64,000 bases of DNA. Source: Diplolepis rosae. Its lineage: Eukaryota > Arthropoda > Insecta > Hymenoptera > Diplolepididae. The notes beneath the pieces were generated by a model, which ran no database searches, was not told the origin of the DNA, and saw only the letters and a program-made list of their open reading frames with translations. Of the stretch, positions 1 to 11,862 are shown in pieces; the first letter of the stretch is position 1, and each line of letters begins with the position of its first letter. The DNA lies in the NCBI GenBank assembly GCA_030998225.1, contig JAPYXD010000701.1, forward strand, positions 16,352,501 to 16,416,500. Direction: 5' to 3'. The position numbers and the translations under genes were made by a program.

Positions 1-68
1 CTTATTTTATCTTTAACCCAATATTAATGATTTTTTAACCAAAATGAGTGAATTTTGATATAAATTAA

Positions 69-495
69 GGGATAACACCACTCTAGCGGCTCGAAAATCA
101 TGCATAATTAAAGAATTTATTTTGAAATTATAATAAAATGGATGGAAAATCTGATTTTAGTTCTATATTATACATGTATTGAAGGATACAAAAAAAATTC
201 ATTTAAAAAAAAAACAGAAAATGGTGGCTTGCCAGAGTTATTTTTCCAAAATATTGATTTTTAACAACATGACGGTCATTTGAAAATTATGTCTCGATTT
301 TCAAGTAAAAATTTTGTGGGTATGAGTTCGCCCAATTTAAAAAATATGATTTCGAGAAAAACGTTGGCAAGTCGTCATTTCGTATTTTTTTTTATTTTTC
401 AATACATGTATAATATAGTAATTAAATCAGATTTTCCAATCATTTTATTATATTTCCAAAAAAAATTCCTTAATGCCGCTAGAGTGATGTTATCC
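69..495. repeat. TTAA-flanked foldback MITE
   Basis: The ends are inverted copies: GGATAACACCACTCTAGCGG at the left is matched, with few changes, by the reverse complement of the right end. The arms extend about 170 bp inward. TTAA at 65-68 and TTGA (one change) at 496-499 look like a target duplication, as expected for piggyBac-type insertion. The 77-codon ORF inside lies within an arm and is not a gene. Confidence 0.75.
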
Positions 496-1123
496 TTGAT
501 GAATGTTCAATGAAAATAAATAAATTTTCAAGGATAAAGTAAATGAGTTTTCAACTACATTGAATAAAAAACTGTTGAATCTTAAGAAATGTTTAACAGC
601 GCAATTACAGATTAATATTATTCACACAAACCTTTTAAAAGTACAATCCATGAAGTTAATAAGCTTAAAGGTAATCCGAATTGAGATAAACTAGGCTCAA
701 TCTGATTTATTTATATCGTTCTTCATCGAAAAAACAATTTATCGACCGCTTGTAAAAACTTGGAAAGAAAAAAAGTTTTGTGATAAATAAACTTAATAAG
801 ATCAAAATGAAATATTTTATCCCATTATTCGTGATACAAAACAGAACGCAAATACCAATTTAACAGATCACGAATTTTTTTTTAATGGCAATGATTAATC
901 TGCACGATAGAAAAAGGTTATCGATCAGACATTTAATAAGTGCAAAATAATAAATTTCAGAACTATTTGAATTTTACAACTTTTCGTCAATTTATGACAC
1001 TTAATAGAAATTACAAATGTTCATTGTTTTACTAAAATCGTTACAAGATACAAGAGGATTGAAATGAGACGCAATGTTAGCTGCCAAATGCAATTGAAAC
1101 GTTTGCGAGACAAATTTGTAATG
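496..1123. other. No gene seen
   Basis: AT-rich sequence with short, stop-rich frames on both strands. I see no exon-like frame, repeat or transposon end here. Confidence 0.5.
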
Positions 1124-1298
1124 CTTTCTTTAGGACATAATAAAAGACATATATTAGTGAATAGTTGTAGACTTTAATTAGTTTTTAACAATTAAAAAAA
1201 ATGTAGTGTCGATAAAACAGGAATTGTTTTATTTATTGCTTTGAACTAATTGATGTCTAAAGCCATACGTTAATATATCCTTTATTATGTCTTAAAGT
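1124..1298. repeat. Short inverted-repeat element
   Basis: About 30 bp around 1130-1158 (core GGACATAATAAAAGACATAT) recurs inverted at 1268-1296 with one or two changes. The ~110-bp spacer is AT-rich. This is consistent with a small MITE. No clear target duplication was seen. Confidence 0.5.
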
Positions 1299-2519
1299 TA
1301 CAGCTAAAAAAATTCATTATTGTGGGAAAATCTTGGGGGAAACCAGGAAACTGATTGTATTGATTTAGTCAGCTATACTGGTTGATCCATGGCCTCAAAA
1401 AATCATAAAAAGTCTCGTATTTCGTATCGCATACTTAATTACCAATGTTATCTTAGCTGAGGAGTATAAACAAACCAGTCTTCAATAAAGCCTTGTCAGA
1501 AAATATACACAAGATAAAATTATTTTACGAGGAATTCTATTCTATAAAATCCGGAAGTTTTAAATTCTGTGAAAACTTGCACACTGAGAGAATTTTATCG
1601 TTAAGCTTTACAAATAACTTCGGTAAAATGGGGACAAAGATACATTTTGTTAATGTTTTACATAATTTTTAATATTTATCGAATAGCACATATTTATAAA
1701 ATAGCGCATTATAAATTAATGAGTATTGATATAATTTTTCATGAAATTTCGGTGAAATAAATAACCAAGGAATTTGACTGCAGTTAATCGTAAGGTTTTC
1801 ACTGGCCTTCGCAAAAAATTAGCAAAGTCTCGGCAAATCAGAGAATTGCCTAAGGTCACAATACTTTTAGAATCGTATGCAAGAATGAAGCCCCCTTGGG
1901 TCATTTTACATTTACAATATATTCATACAAATTTCATATACGAACTTATAAGGGCTGATTTTAGTGCAGAAGAATATAAGTTTTGAAAATTTTTTGAAAA
2001 TTTTTTCTGTTAAAAAAAGAACGCTGCTATCCCGCTGGGTATCGAGATCAAAATTAGTAACTAGTTTTTAAAATGATCTGATCTGGAGAAAAAAAATGTA
2101 ATAAGGAAAAATCACGAAACTTAAATTTGAGGTTAATATATTAATATATTATATATATATAAATTTCAATTTTAAAATTACGAATAGGTAAATTTTTGTT
2201 TTTACTCAGCAAATAGTTTTATTTTATTATTTTAAGTTGAGATTTTCAAGTATGTATCAAGAAGATACAAAAATTGTTGATGTATGACCATCATTAATGT
2301 TTAAATATAAAAACAGTTGAGTGATGTTAATTTTTTAAATTTTTTTTCAGAAAAATGTTAATGTTATGTTTTTCAGTCGAGGACGTTCAATCTGAGGTTC
2401 TTCAAATTCGACAATAAATCATCTTTAGATAATCTCTTGTGTTTAATTTGATCATTTTATGAAAACATCATATTCCAACCATGTATGTGGAGTATGATTT
2501 AATCATAAAGTAGTTTCGG
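1299..2519. other. No supported gene
   Basis: AT-rich intergenic sequence. A 70-codon frame at 1774-1986 resembles nothing I know and lacks splice or start context. An (AT)-rich tract lies around 2130-2162. Confidence 0.4.
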
Positions 2520-4360
2520 TCCTGCATGGTTTCTTCGGAAACCGATCAGGGGGTTTTAGAACAGGTGAACGGGCGCGTCCTCGGGTTGCGGATAAACGGG
2601 CCCTGTACCGAGGGTTACTGCTGAATACGGATACAATATAAATAAGCAGTCGCGGACAACGTTCTAGGAAACTAGGCCGCCTCCCAGAGTAGTAAGGCCT
2701 TACTCCTGCATGCAGGGCTCCGCGGGGGCGGACCGAATAATTCCCTAGCTGCTTGTGAAACTACTATGGAGAATAATCAATTAAATAAAAACTTGAATGG
2801 AGGATTTTTGCCGCTCTAAGAAGAATATGTTCCTCTCCATTAGTGAAGGCATAGCCGAAGCGAAGGAGGAGCTTGATAGATTGCGGCGCTGTAATGCCAC
2901 TCATGAAAGCTTCCTCTCATCGCTGGAATATTTCCTTGGCATGCAGGCACGGTGTGCCCACTCCCATAGGCCAAGTGGCGAAAGAAAAATAGTGATTGCT
3001 ACGTCCCCTAGTCGCCGCTAGTGTGTCATCGAAATGAACGCCGTGCGCGGTAGACATGTTGTCACTTGTCTGCATGTTGTAACTGATTGAAATTGATTGC
3101 GATTTTAAGTGATTTTAATGAACTTCGATCTTTAAAGTGCTAATACCTGGACTAATGTGCCAACAATCAGCAGTACTTTACTGTTTGCCCTCCAAATGAA
3201 AATAATTGTAGCTGCAAATCGGGTAAGTCACCAATAAATTTTGTTTTGAATCTAAAATAAAACTCATAAAGGCTTGGTTTCTCGTTTTGTTCATAAAAAT
3301 TAATTACGTATTATATTGCAAAACGCGGTAAGAAAGTTTTTCTTTCTTCAATTTTTCGTTCTTCAATTTTAAATCCGGATTCAAGTGTCGATAAAGATAA
3401 AACTCCAGTCCCATTCAAAGCTGATTTAAGCCATGTAAAGTAACCTCAAATATAATAAAATCCTAATTTTTCCATTTTCGCATGGGAAGGCAAAAATTTC
3501 GCGCCCTTCATTTCTGTATCTGAAGTGGAGGGGGGAGGGGTAGTTTTCGTAAAAATTAGTTCCTGCTACGTCCCCTAGATGTTGCTGATATAAATTCATT
3601 TGCCCCGCCACCATCTGTAAGTACCCCTTTGTAATACATGGGAGTGGGCACACCGTGCATGCAGGTCACCAAGAACAAGGCGAATGAGGCGGAGACAAGG
3701 AGTGCGAATGGGCAGGCAAACCCCGTGAACTAGGAATGCCAGATTGATCTGAAGCCTGGCGGGAAGTCGATTTCTACTTCCGAAAGCGGCCGAAGGAGCC
3801 AACCGCAAGTTCCCAGGTGACTTCGATTTAGAAGCCAGAGGAGAAAAGGCCAAAAACCCTAGGCAATCAGAAAAGTAGGTGGAGGTCCCTGCTAGATAGG
3901 ACTACCGTAAAAAAAAAAGACCAAGCCGGAGACGAAAAAACCAGAGCGGCCAAAGCAGGCCAGCTCAAAGGCGGTGTTGATAAAGCCCCACGGAGGGGAT
4001 CAGCTACGCGGCGATCTTCAAAAATCTCAAGTGTGTCGTGAAGGACAGAGGAAGGTTGGACTCTAGCTTTAGGGATGTCGTTGGTGGGAGCAGATCTGTC
4101 CACCACCTCGTCCCCACGGTCGAGGGGACGACATCAATATCAACGCGGAGGCTGACAAGGTCGAAGAGGCAGTCAGAAGCTGCCTACACGAGGAGTTGAC
4201 ATCGGAGGTGAAGGTGTCGATGATGAAGAGGCCCTTCGGAGGCACAAGGAAAGCCTTCATCAGACTAGAGGTTGCGCGGGCCTTGATGCTGCTTAAAGCG
4301 ACCCACATCAAGAGCACCTATAGAACGTGATCCTGAAGTTTAAAGATAACGCAGTTCCGG
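2520..4360 (+). mobile_element. R1-like LINE fragment, copy A (5' UTR + ORF1)
   Basis: The GC-richer 5' segment around 2560-2760 closely matches copy B (5472-5690) and, inverted, copy C (18560-18690), for example GGGTTACTGCTGAATACGGA. ORF1 follows: a charged, coiled-coil-like N-terminus (frame through KKNMFLSISEGIAEAKEELD near 2820), then, beyond an inserted MITE, a gag-like core near 4130-4320 (frame with KRPFGGTRKAFIRLEVARAL). R1-clade ORF1 proteins have this layout before the zinc knuckles. Stops and frameshifts break it and no ORF2 follows. The fragment ends near 4360; both outer limits are approximate. Confidence 0.7.
2948..3657. mobile_element. hAT-like non-autonomous element with 8-bp TSD
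   Basis: The two ends are perfect 20-bp inverted repeats: CACGGTGTGCCCACTCCCAT at the left and its reverse complement at the right. The same 8 bp, CATGCAGG, flank both sides (2940-2947 and 3658-3665). Removing the insert rejoins the LINE ORF1 frame on either side. TIRs starting CA and an 8-bp duplication fit the hAT (or P) superfamily. No transposase is encoded; its 60-80-codon frames are chance ORFs. Confidence 0.85.
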
Positions 4361-4904
4361 GGTCATGGGCTGGTGGAAAAGCAGGGGAGTTTTGAATTTA
4401 GAGGGTATTGCTTCGGCCGAGTCCCACACAACGTGCGTAAATGCATTCTCTATATCTCCTGGCCAAAACGAAAAAAAAGCATAAAGGAGTATATAGAGGA
4501 ATAAGTCTGTGTATAAAAGTGGTTACACTTTGCCACGGAAGATCGCCAAGCATATGTTGGGAAACGGCGGCTTCCTCGCATCTAGTAGTTCTTTCAAACG
4601 GTCAAAATGAGTGTTATTCAGGGCAGAGGTAACAGCTGATTCTAGTACAAGCAAATAGAAGTTTATTAAGTCTGCCAAAAAAGCAGATAAAAAAACGAAT
4701 AATAGTTCAAAGTATGAAAAAAAAAGTTAAATGTCAAAGTAAGAAAATAAGTAAATAAGAAATAGTAACTCTAAGAATGTTTTTATTCATGCACTAGATC
4801 TCAGAACCAATGTGCAAAAAGTGTTTATAAACATTGTAAAAAAATCGAAACGCTAGCAATAAAGAAATGCATTGAACAGATATATAATTTCAATTTAATT
4901 GTGT
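4361..4904. other. No gene seen
   Basis: The first part may be degraded LINE sequence downstream of copy A; the remainder is AT-rich and featureless. A 63-codon frame at 4441-4632 has no recognisable content. Confidence 0.4.
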
Positions 4905-5000
4905 GCTCTTTATTTGCAGGTATAAAAGAAACACGTATACTTCTGTCAGTTGTACACTGCGGAGGATTACGTGTTTTTTTCCTACCTGTAAATAAAGAGT
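4905..5000. repeat. Hairpin repeat (~96 bp)
   Basis: CTCTTTATTTGCAGGTATAA near 4906 is mirrored by its inverted counterpart, with one or two changes, ending near 4999. The arms continue inward for about 35 bp. It is probably a miniature MITE. Confidence 0.6.
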
Positions 5001-5464
5001 TAGATTTATGTTTTATTGTTCAGTGATAAAACTTTAATTTATTATTTTATACCTTTATGAGCACATAATCACATTGAAATTATATATCTATAGAATGCAT
5101 TTTTAAGAAAATGGAATGATTGCATTTTATTTTCCTGTAAAAAAAAATTAAAGAAATAAACGTAAAATCTAGACATTTAAATCCCATACACTGAAAAAAA
5201 AATCGACGATACAGAGACATAATTATGGGTCCTTGACCTATATTATATTAGAGATTTACCGAAAACCAAGTTTTGCTTGTATCAGTTCAGCCTGTATGTG
5301 TATTCCAACCATATGAATTACTATTGCAGCAATATTTTTAGTTGACTGTAAAATATATTTTGTTGAATTATCATAGACAGTTCTTATGAACAAATTCTTA
5401 CTCGCGTGTATTTCTTGTCGAAAAAACTTTTTGTTTGACTCTAATTGCTAAAATTTTTTGTAAG
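5001..5464. other. Non-coding, one arm of a distant inverted repeat
   Basis: AT-rich. About 50 bp near 5425-5470 (including GACTCTAATTGC) recurs inverted near 7138-7190, so copy B and the remnant after it may lie inside a larger element. The match is imperfect. Confidence 0.3.
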
Positions 5465-6090
5465 AGTCATGATTTGCGGATAGATGGGCCCTGTTCCGAG
5501 GGCTCCTGCTGAATACGGATACAAAACTAAATAAGCAGTCGCGGACAATGTGGTGTCTTTCACGGTGTCTCAAGGAAACCAGGCCACCTCCTAGAGTATT
5601 GAGGCCTTACCCCTGCATGCTGGGCTCTGCAGCGACGGACCGAATACTTCCCTAGCTACTCGTGGGATTATGATGGAGATTTCTGATTTGAATAAAATTT
5701 TGTGTGAGAAGTTATTCGGCGGAGAAATGGATGTGACGGAGAAGGCGCCTAACTTTCTACAGGGAGAGAACTCTTAGATGAAGAAGTACCAGAAGTGGCT
5801 CTACGAGAGGAACCGAAAGGAGCTGAAAAGTCTCCGGAAGGTGGACGTGACCTTGGAGACGGTGGATACCTTCTCCAGGACCAAGAAAAATATGCATCTC
5901 CCTATTATGGACGGCATTCAAGAGGCGCTCAAGGAGCTGGAGGCGCTTCGCGATGACATGGAGGACACGGATTGCTACCTTGATTCCTTTGAATACCTCC
6001 TGAGAAGCAGTATGGTGGAGAGGATCAAGGAAATAAGATCCAAAAAAAAGAATGCCGGCGTTGATGAAAAATTCCCCGTTTCGTTTTCAA
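5465..6090 (+). mobile_element. R1-like LINE fragment, copy B (5' UTR + ORF1 start)
   Basis: The 5' UTR-like segment (5472-5690) is homologous to copies A and C. An ATG near 5670 opens a frame that meets a stop at 5775, then resumes at 5778 and stays open to 6194. The part up to about 6070 is lysine/glutamate-rich, with a heptad-like coiled-coil pattern (QEALKELEALRDDMED), typical of the N-terminus of R1-clade ORF1. The gag core, zinc knuckles and ORF2 are absent. The fragment joins an unrelated remnant near 6090. Confidence 0.65.
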
Positions 6091-6470
6091 CAAGTATGAT
6101 CTTAGGATGGAAAAATTGTATGCAAGCTTATATCCATGGTACTAAATGTTTTCTTCAGTTCACAAAATACTGCTACATGGCGGAAAAGTTATGAAAAATT
6201 TTATGCTACCAATTGGCACGTATTCCGAAGAGGTTTCTGAGGCCCGAAGCTAGGAAGTCACTTACATTTGACAGTTTAACACACAAGATGTCTCGTTGGC
6301 ATACTATGCACGACCTAATTCACAAACTTCTTGAATCCTCAGATCTTTTCATTGAATGCTTAACGCCTGAATGAGAAAAAGTTGAAGTTGAACTTGATCA
6401 AGAAATCCAAAAACTGATCAAACAATTCGAATCCAAGACTGATTCGAATGCCAAATCATAATTTTTTTAA
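6091..6470 (+). pseudogene. Decayed C-terminal remnant of a TE-derived protein
   Basis: Reading across frames gives a coherent polypeptide: KYDLRMEKLYASLYPWY, then HKILLHGGKVMKNFMLPIG, then SEEVSEARS, and finally ESSDLFIEC followed by a basic/acidic tail. From memory this pattern (an HGxxVIxxxxLPIGxLSEE-like motif, then a 'sDP/sDL' segment) occurs at the C-terminus of an abundant, poorly named mobile-element protein in arthropod gene sets. At least two frameshifts and stops are needed. The assignment is tentative. Confidence 0.35.
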
Positions 6471-8743
6471 TCGAATCTTTTTTACAATAGTCCCAGTATT
6501 ATTATAAATATTGATTGATGCTGTACTTTGATGGTCCTCTTTCTATGTAAAAATGATAAACATAAATTTTGTTCCTAAAATTGTTTATAACAAACGTATA
6601 TAATTTGTTAATTAATATTGTTGATTACGTATCACAATAGAGCTATATATGAATTGAGATATAGAAAATGTTATTAACAATTACACAATTTGTTATATAG
6701 TGTCTTATATCTAGTTTTAAGAACACTGTTAGGTTATTGGCGAACAATTTCTGTGAAAACGGCTTGTTTATGTAAAAAGTTGATAGATATAAGTTTTTGG
6801 TTAAAAACAAGTTTATAACAATCATATAAATTATTTTTTTATTAATTTCGTTGGTTAATTATCACAAAAATGTCATTTCAACAATAATTGAAGGAAAAAT
6901 AATTTTTTTCTAAGAATGAACGGCCGATTGGGTCATTTGTTTATAGAAATTGTTATTAACAATCTACATTATTTATGCTTAATTAAGGTTGAAGTTTAAA
7001 ACTACCTTCTAAGGCAATTATGAATCAATTCTGGTCCGAAAACTCAATCTATCTGTGCTGAAAACTCATGAGATGAGAATTCGTTTATAAAAATGTTTAT
7101 ATGAATAGTAATTGTTCACTTATGTGAATTTTTCGGTGAAAATTATGACTCTTATGAGAAATCTTTGCAATTAGACTCAAACAAAAAATAATCAAATAAT
7201 AATTGAATATTTGATTGTTCCAACCAATATTTCTTGTACAGTGAATAATTTGATATATCTGACCAGAAATTTAAATCAACATTTTATTTAAACAACCAAA
7301 ATTCGTTCGAATGAACTCGAAAATTTTACTCATTCAAGAAAAACGTTCGTTTGACTCATACAAATTTTTTTGAGGGTATATGTATGCATATACTGTATTA
7401 TGTATCATATCGCCAAAGGTTTTTTTAATTATGCAAGTTACAGTATTGAAGTCAAAATTAAATATCAAATGATATTATTTTCGCAGAAAATAGTATTTAC
7501 TGATTGAAAAAAAAAAGGTTACTTCATCAATTGTATCATAAAATTACTTTATCCTAGATACAAAAAATGCTACGAGGATGAGAGAACAAGTATGCGAGTA
7601 CTACATTATCTAAATGAAACATCTGTATCCAATTAAACTTTCTCAATATGTTTCAGGTCCAGCGATTTCAAGCAAAATGTTCACCAAACTCTGCTGATAC
7701 CCTCAAATAACTAACAGTTGCAAAAACTAAATTTCGACAGATTTTTCGAGGTTATTTATGAAATTATAAAGGTGGAACGTAATAAAAAAAAATAGGAATT
7801 GTAATATTATTGTTCCTTTATGTTATTGTATTACTTCTTAGAAATAATATTGTTACTGCTATAGATTTATTTTTATTAATAAATGTGGAATTTAAATTAT
7901 GGATATCAAAAGTTTCTTTCATTTCCCATGAGGTAATTTTCAACACGTGTCTTCGTAAGAAACGTTTAATCAGATAAGTAAATCATACAGACTGATGTTG
8001 AAACAAAGAAGTGAATTTCCCTTGGGTGGTCAGAAAGTTTTCAACGTACTACCTTTGTAGAAGGGAGTTTTCTACAGATCTCATTGACTATTTGTAAGCG
8101 ATGAATTGGAAACATATATTTGCAAATCCCAAAAAGTCTTTAAAGTTAGCCGCAGGTTTTCAGAATTTATCAAATTTAATTCAATTTTATGTTCAATATT
8201 AATTTAAGACGTAAATATATAAAAATGACATAGTCTTGGAGATATTAATTGTGATGTTAAACCACAACCGCTCAACCTTTTAAAACTACTAAAACCATGA
8301 TCATGAAAATGACGTGAAAAAAATTGATTATGAATGACCTAGCCTAACCATCAGAAAAAAACGCCATGTTGAAGTTTATTCCAACCATGTGATCACGCGG
8401 GAGTATTATAATGAGTTGAAATAAATTGAAAAACATTTTGAAAATAGTAAAAGTAACTTAAACTTTAATTATAAAATGTCTAACTTGTGAACATTCGATA
8501 TTTAAATAAGTCTGTCGATATTGGTAAACTAAAAATATACTTACAAAATTTAAATTTATTTTCCAGGCATTTTTCATATTTCCTTTTTTCTGCAAGAAAT
8601 TATTAACATTAATTATTTAATTATTATTAATATTAAATAAATAAAATAAATAAATAAAATAAATACAATATTATTTAAATTATTAACACAAATTAACATT
8701 TTTACTATCAAAAAAAGGTCTCATATCTATAATATTTAATATA
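6471..8743. other. AT-rich non-coding; diverged repeats and an (AAAT)n tract
   Basis: No gene supported. About 90 bp at 6550-6640 recurs as a diverged direct copy at 6785-6870 (shared TTTATAACAA and ATCACAA blocks). A segment near 7138-7190 is the inverted partner of 5425-5470. An AAAT-type microsatellite lies at about 8626-8675, just left of the mariner insertion. Confidence 0.4.
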
Positions 8744-10018
8744 TTGGATCTATAACTTGATTCGTGCGGTTTGCTAAGAGATGGCGTAACTTGATTATTA
8801 TTCTATCATTCTAATATTCCGAACATGCGTTGGAAAGCTACTGTCATTGCGCGTCTTTTTCAGTATATGTCATTCATTTGAAGCGTAAACAACAATAATT
8901 TTTTTTCACTCAAACTTTGTGCCTGAAAAAGTGTTTTTGCGGGGAGTTCTTCTTCATTACTTTAATATGAAGAAAACTGCTGCCGAAAGTCATCGTATTT
9001 TGGTGGAAGTTTATGATGAACATGCTCTAGCTGAGCGAACGTGCCAAAAGTGGTTTGCACGATTTAAAAGTGGTGATTTTAGCTTGGAAGACGAAGAACG
9101 TCCTGGGTAGCCAAAAAAGTTTGAAGATGAAGAACTGGAAGTATTACTCGATGAAGATTGTTGCCAAACAGAAGAAGAGCTCGCAGAATCTTTGAGAGTC
9201 ACTCAAGCAGCCATTTCAAAACGTTCAAAAGCAGTCAGATACATTCAAAAGCAAGGAAATTGCGTTCCACATGAACTCAAGCCGAGGGACGTTAAAAGGC
9301 GGTTTTGCATGTCCGAAATGCTGCTGGAACGCCACAAAAAGAAGTCATTTTTGCATCGGATTGTTACTGTTGATGAAAAATGGATCCATTACGACAACCC
9401 CAAGCGCAAAAAATCATATGTGAAACCCGGCCAACCAGCCGAATCAACGCACAGCCGAATATCCATGGCGCGAAGGTAATGCTCTGTATTTGGTGGGATC
9501 AGAAGGGTGTGCTGTATTATGAGCTGCTGAAACCGGGTGAAACCATCAATGGAGAACGCTACTGAACACAATTAATTCGTTCGAAGAGAGCAATAGCCGA
9601 AAAACGCCCGGAATATGCGACCAGACACGAGGCTATAATTTTCCATCATGACAACGCTCGGCCCCATGTTGCTATCCCGGTTAAGAACTACTTGGAAAAC
9701 AGTGGATGGGAAGTTTTACCCCACCCGCCTTATAGCCCTGACCTTGCCCCTTCTGACTGCCATTTGATCCGATCGATGCAGAACGCCCTCACTGGAATAC
9801 GGTTCACATCAGAACAGGGTATCAAAAATTAGCTTGATTCATTCTTGACCGCGAAGCCGGCGCAGTTCTTGGGATGGAATCCACAAATTGCCAGAAAGAT
9901 GGGAAAAAGTCTTAGCTTCAGATGGGCAATACTTTGAATAATACTATTGTACATGTTTTTCTTAAATAAACGTTCAAATTTTGAAAAAAAAACCGCACGA
10001 ATTAAGTTATAGATCCAA
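8744..10018 (+). mobile_element. Mariner transposon, family A, copy 1 (full length)
   Basis: The 1275-bp element has ~29-bp TIRs (left TTGGATCTATAACTTGATTC; right end is its near-perfect inverse) and a TA duplication at 8742-8743 and 10019-10020. A mariner transposase runs left to right: N-terminal HTH region (MKKTAAESHRILVEVYDEHA), first catalytic Asp in VTVDEKWIHYDN, second in HHDNARPHVA, third in SPDLAPSD, giving the D,D34D spacing. A stop after EERPG (near 9108), frameshifts near 9470 and 9560 and a stop near 9830 make it non-functional. Copies 2-4 of the same family lie at 21484, 55262 and 61460. Confidence 0.93.
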
Positions 10019-10020
10019 TA

Positions 10021-11670
10021 TATATATAAACAGATGCCTATTACAAAGTGCGAGACATATGCCTCCCACGTACGTGCCTGCCAGAAAATGCGACGCATAT
10101 GTACCGCACTGTGCACGCACCGTGTTCTTCATATGCTGTACGGGTAACGTGCCTCACACGATTGTTATCTGGGTAATGAATGTATATTATGAGTAGAAGT
10201 TATCTCTCGTATCAATACTAAGAAATATTAGGAGAAAAATAACTTTTGTGGAAAACAAAAAATCTTATTTTTTTTTTATTATGAAAATCCGGCTCCAAAA
10301 AAGTGGTCTATCCAGTGGACCTGAGCAGTGTATCTTTGTGTATTTTGACCCGCTGAATGACAATTTGATCAAGGTCAGAAGCTTTTTGTTGTTTATCCCA
10401 CTCAGATCAGTCATACAGAAATAACAGTCTTTCATGGAACCAAAGGAATCTTTATAGAGATTTTTGATTTCGTCACTTATGTCTCGTCTGTACTTTAGTA
10501 CCCCTTATAAGTAATCCACTAACATACACGGGAAAAGTTTTGGTTAAGCGGCTCACCCAACAGCTACAGCTGCAGCACCACACACGTCGAGAGCCGCACG
10601 CTTACAACTTGGTGTGACTGCTTTCCGTTCAGGGCGAACTGCTGTCCTAAAATCTTGTGACCGTAGTACCAACATGTTAACAAAACACAAGCGGGAAAGG
10701 TTCTGCCCCACGTTAGTGGCAGCTGTTTGCTCAAAATGATGTTGCCAGTGTACTAATCGCGTGGCGGCGCTTCGCTACTAGAGGTGGAACAGCGGCTTTA
10801 CAAATTTTTTTCTATGTGGAGCTGCATTTGCATGAAAATGTGGTTGCGGGCCTGCTTTCTCACCCTGACCAGCAAAGAACTAAACAACTCTCTACATCGT
10901 AAACACTTTCTTTTTGTCTGCCAAAACGACATTGCCGTCACCACGTGGAGGTGTCATGGATGTAGATTGGACAATCTAAGAAACGCAATTAAAAGTATTT
11001 CGCTCTATCACTCTGGTCTGTGGCAACGCTATGCTTACATGGATCCAAATTCGTCTATGTGTGTCGGGTCTAAGTTCCTCGCATCTTAGTTATACAATAT
11101 TGGAGCCATCAAAATCAGTTTGGTCAAGTTTGAGAAAATTAAGTTTTTTTATTGTTGAAATTTCTTTAATAACTTTTGTAAACAATATTTTTGGGAGTTG
11201 GCACATGATGTAATTTACTCTTATGATGGTTGAATCTTATCTTTCAAATATGAACTAAATCCAAGCTGGGGAAGCTCAACCATGCTTATCTGGCTAGGCC
11301 CTTTCTGATTACTTACAGTGTCGTGGTTATAGCAGCTTGCACGCCCAGATTAATAGAATTATAGGGTTATACGGTTATAGCGTTATGGGGTAACAGTGAT
11401 ATAGGGCTATAGCGTTATTAGATTGTGAAGTTAACTTTTTCACAAAATTTTCTGCCCACTCATTTGAGCTGAATGGTGAAAGTCGGCTTTTTTCGGGTGT
11501 TTTCTGAGGCTAGGGATGAAACACGAGGCAATATGACAATTCTGATTTCAGATTCAACCGGTCAAAATATATAAAGATGCACCGATCTGGTTCACTGGAC
11601 ATATCACTTTTTGTAGGTATGTTTAATTATATTATAAGTAAAGACGAAATACAGAATACAAACAATAGTA
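10021..11670. other. No supported gene
   Basis: Slightly less AT-rich than its surroundings at 10540-10800. A 101-codon frame at 10784-11089 has no recognisable domain. Short degenerate repeats of a GGTTATA-like motif lie near 11352-11412. I see no transposon ends. Confidence 0.4.
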
Positions 11671-11860
11671 TCCAGTAAGAAGGTGGGCATTGAATGGCAT
11701 TGAAATCTCGAAATCTGGGAAGAAACGGAATCGAGAGGAAAACTTTTGAATGCACTTTAATTCCTAGGCATTAAAAGGTATTCAATAGTTTCACTCTCGA
11801 TTCCGTTTCTTTCCAGATTTTGACATTTCAATGCCATTCAATGCCTACCTTCTTACTGGG
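11671..11860. repeat. MITE, 190-bp near-palindrome with TA duplication
   Basis: The left end CCAGTAAGAAGGTGGGCATT returns inverted at the right end, and the arms pair for about 70 bp (through ATTGAATGGCATTGAAAT and the CGGAATCGAGAG block). TA flanks both sides (11669-11670 and 11861-11862), as in Tc1/mariner-derived MITEs. Confidence 0.8.
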
Positions 11861-11862
11861 TA

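Noticed and set aside
280..513. 77-codon ORF near the left edge
   Set aside because: It lies inside the arm of a foldback MITE and is low-complexity; no coding support.
1774..1986. 70-codon ORF
   Set aside because: No recognisable motif, no splice or start context, overlapping ORF on the opposite strand.
3596..4317. Three minus-strand ORFs of 79-85 codons
   Set aside because: They are antisense shadows of the GC-richer LINE ORF1 on the plus strand.
9011..9202. Serine-rich minus-strand ORF
   Set aside because: Antisense of the mariner transposase (GAA/GAT codons read as Ser).
10784..11089. 101-codon ORF in otherwise plain sequence
   Set aside because: Mixed composition but no domain, splice site or repeat context that I can defend.
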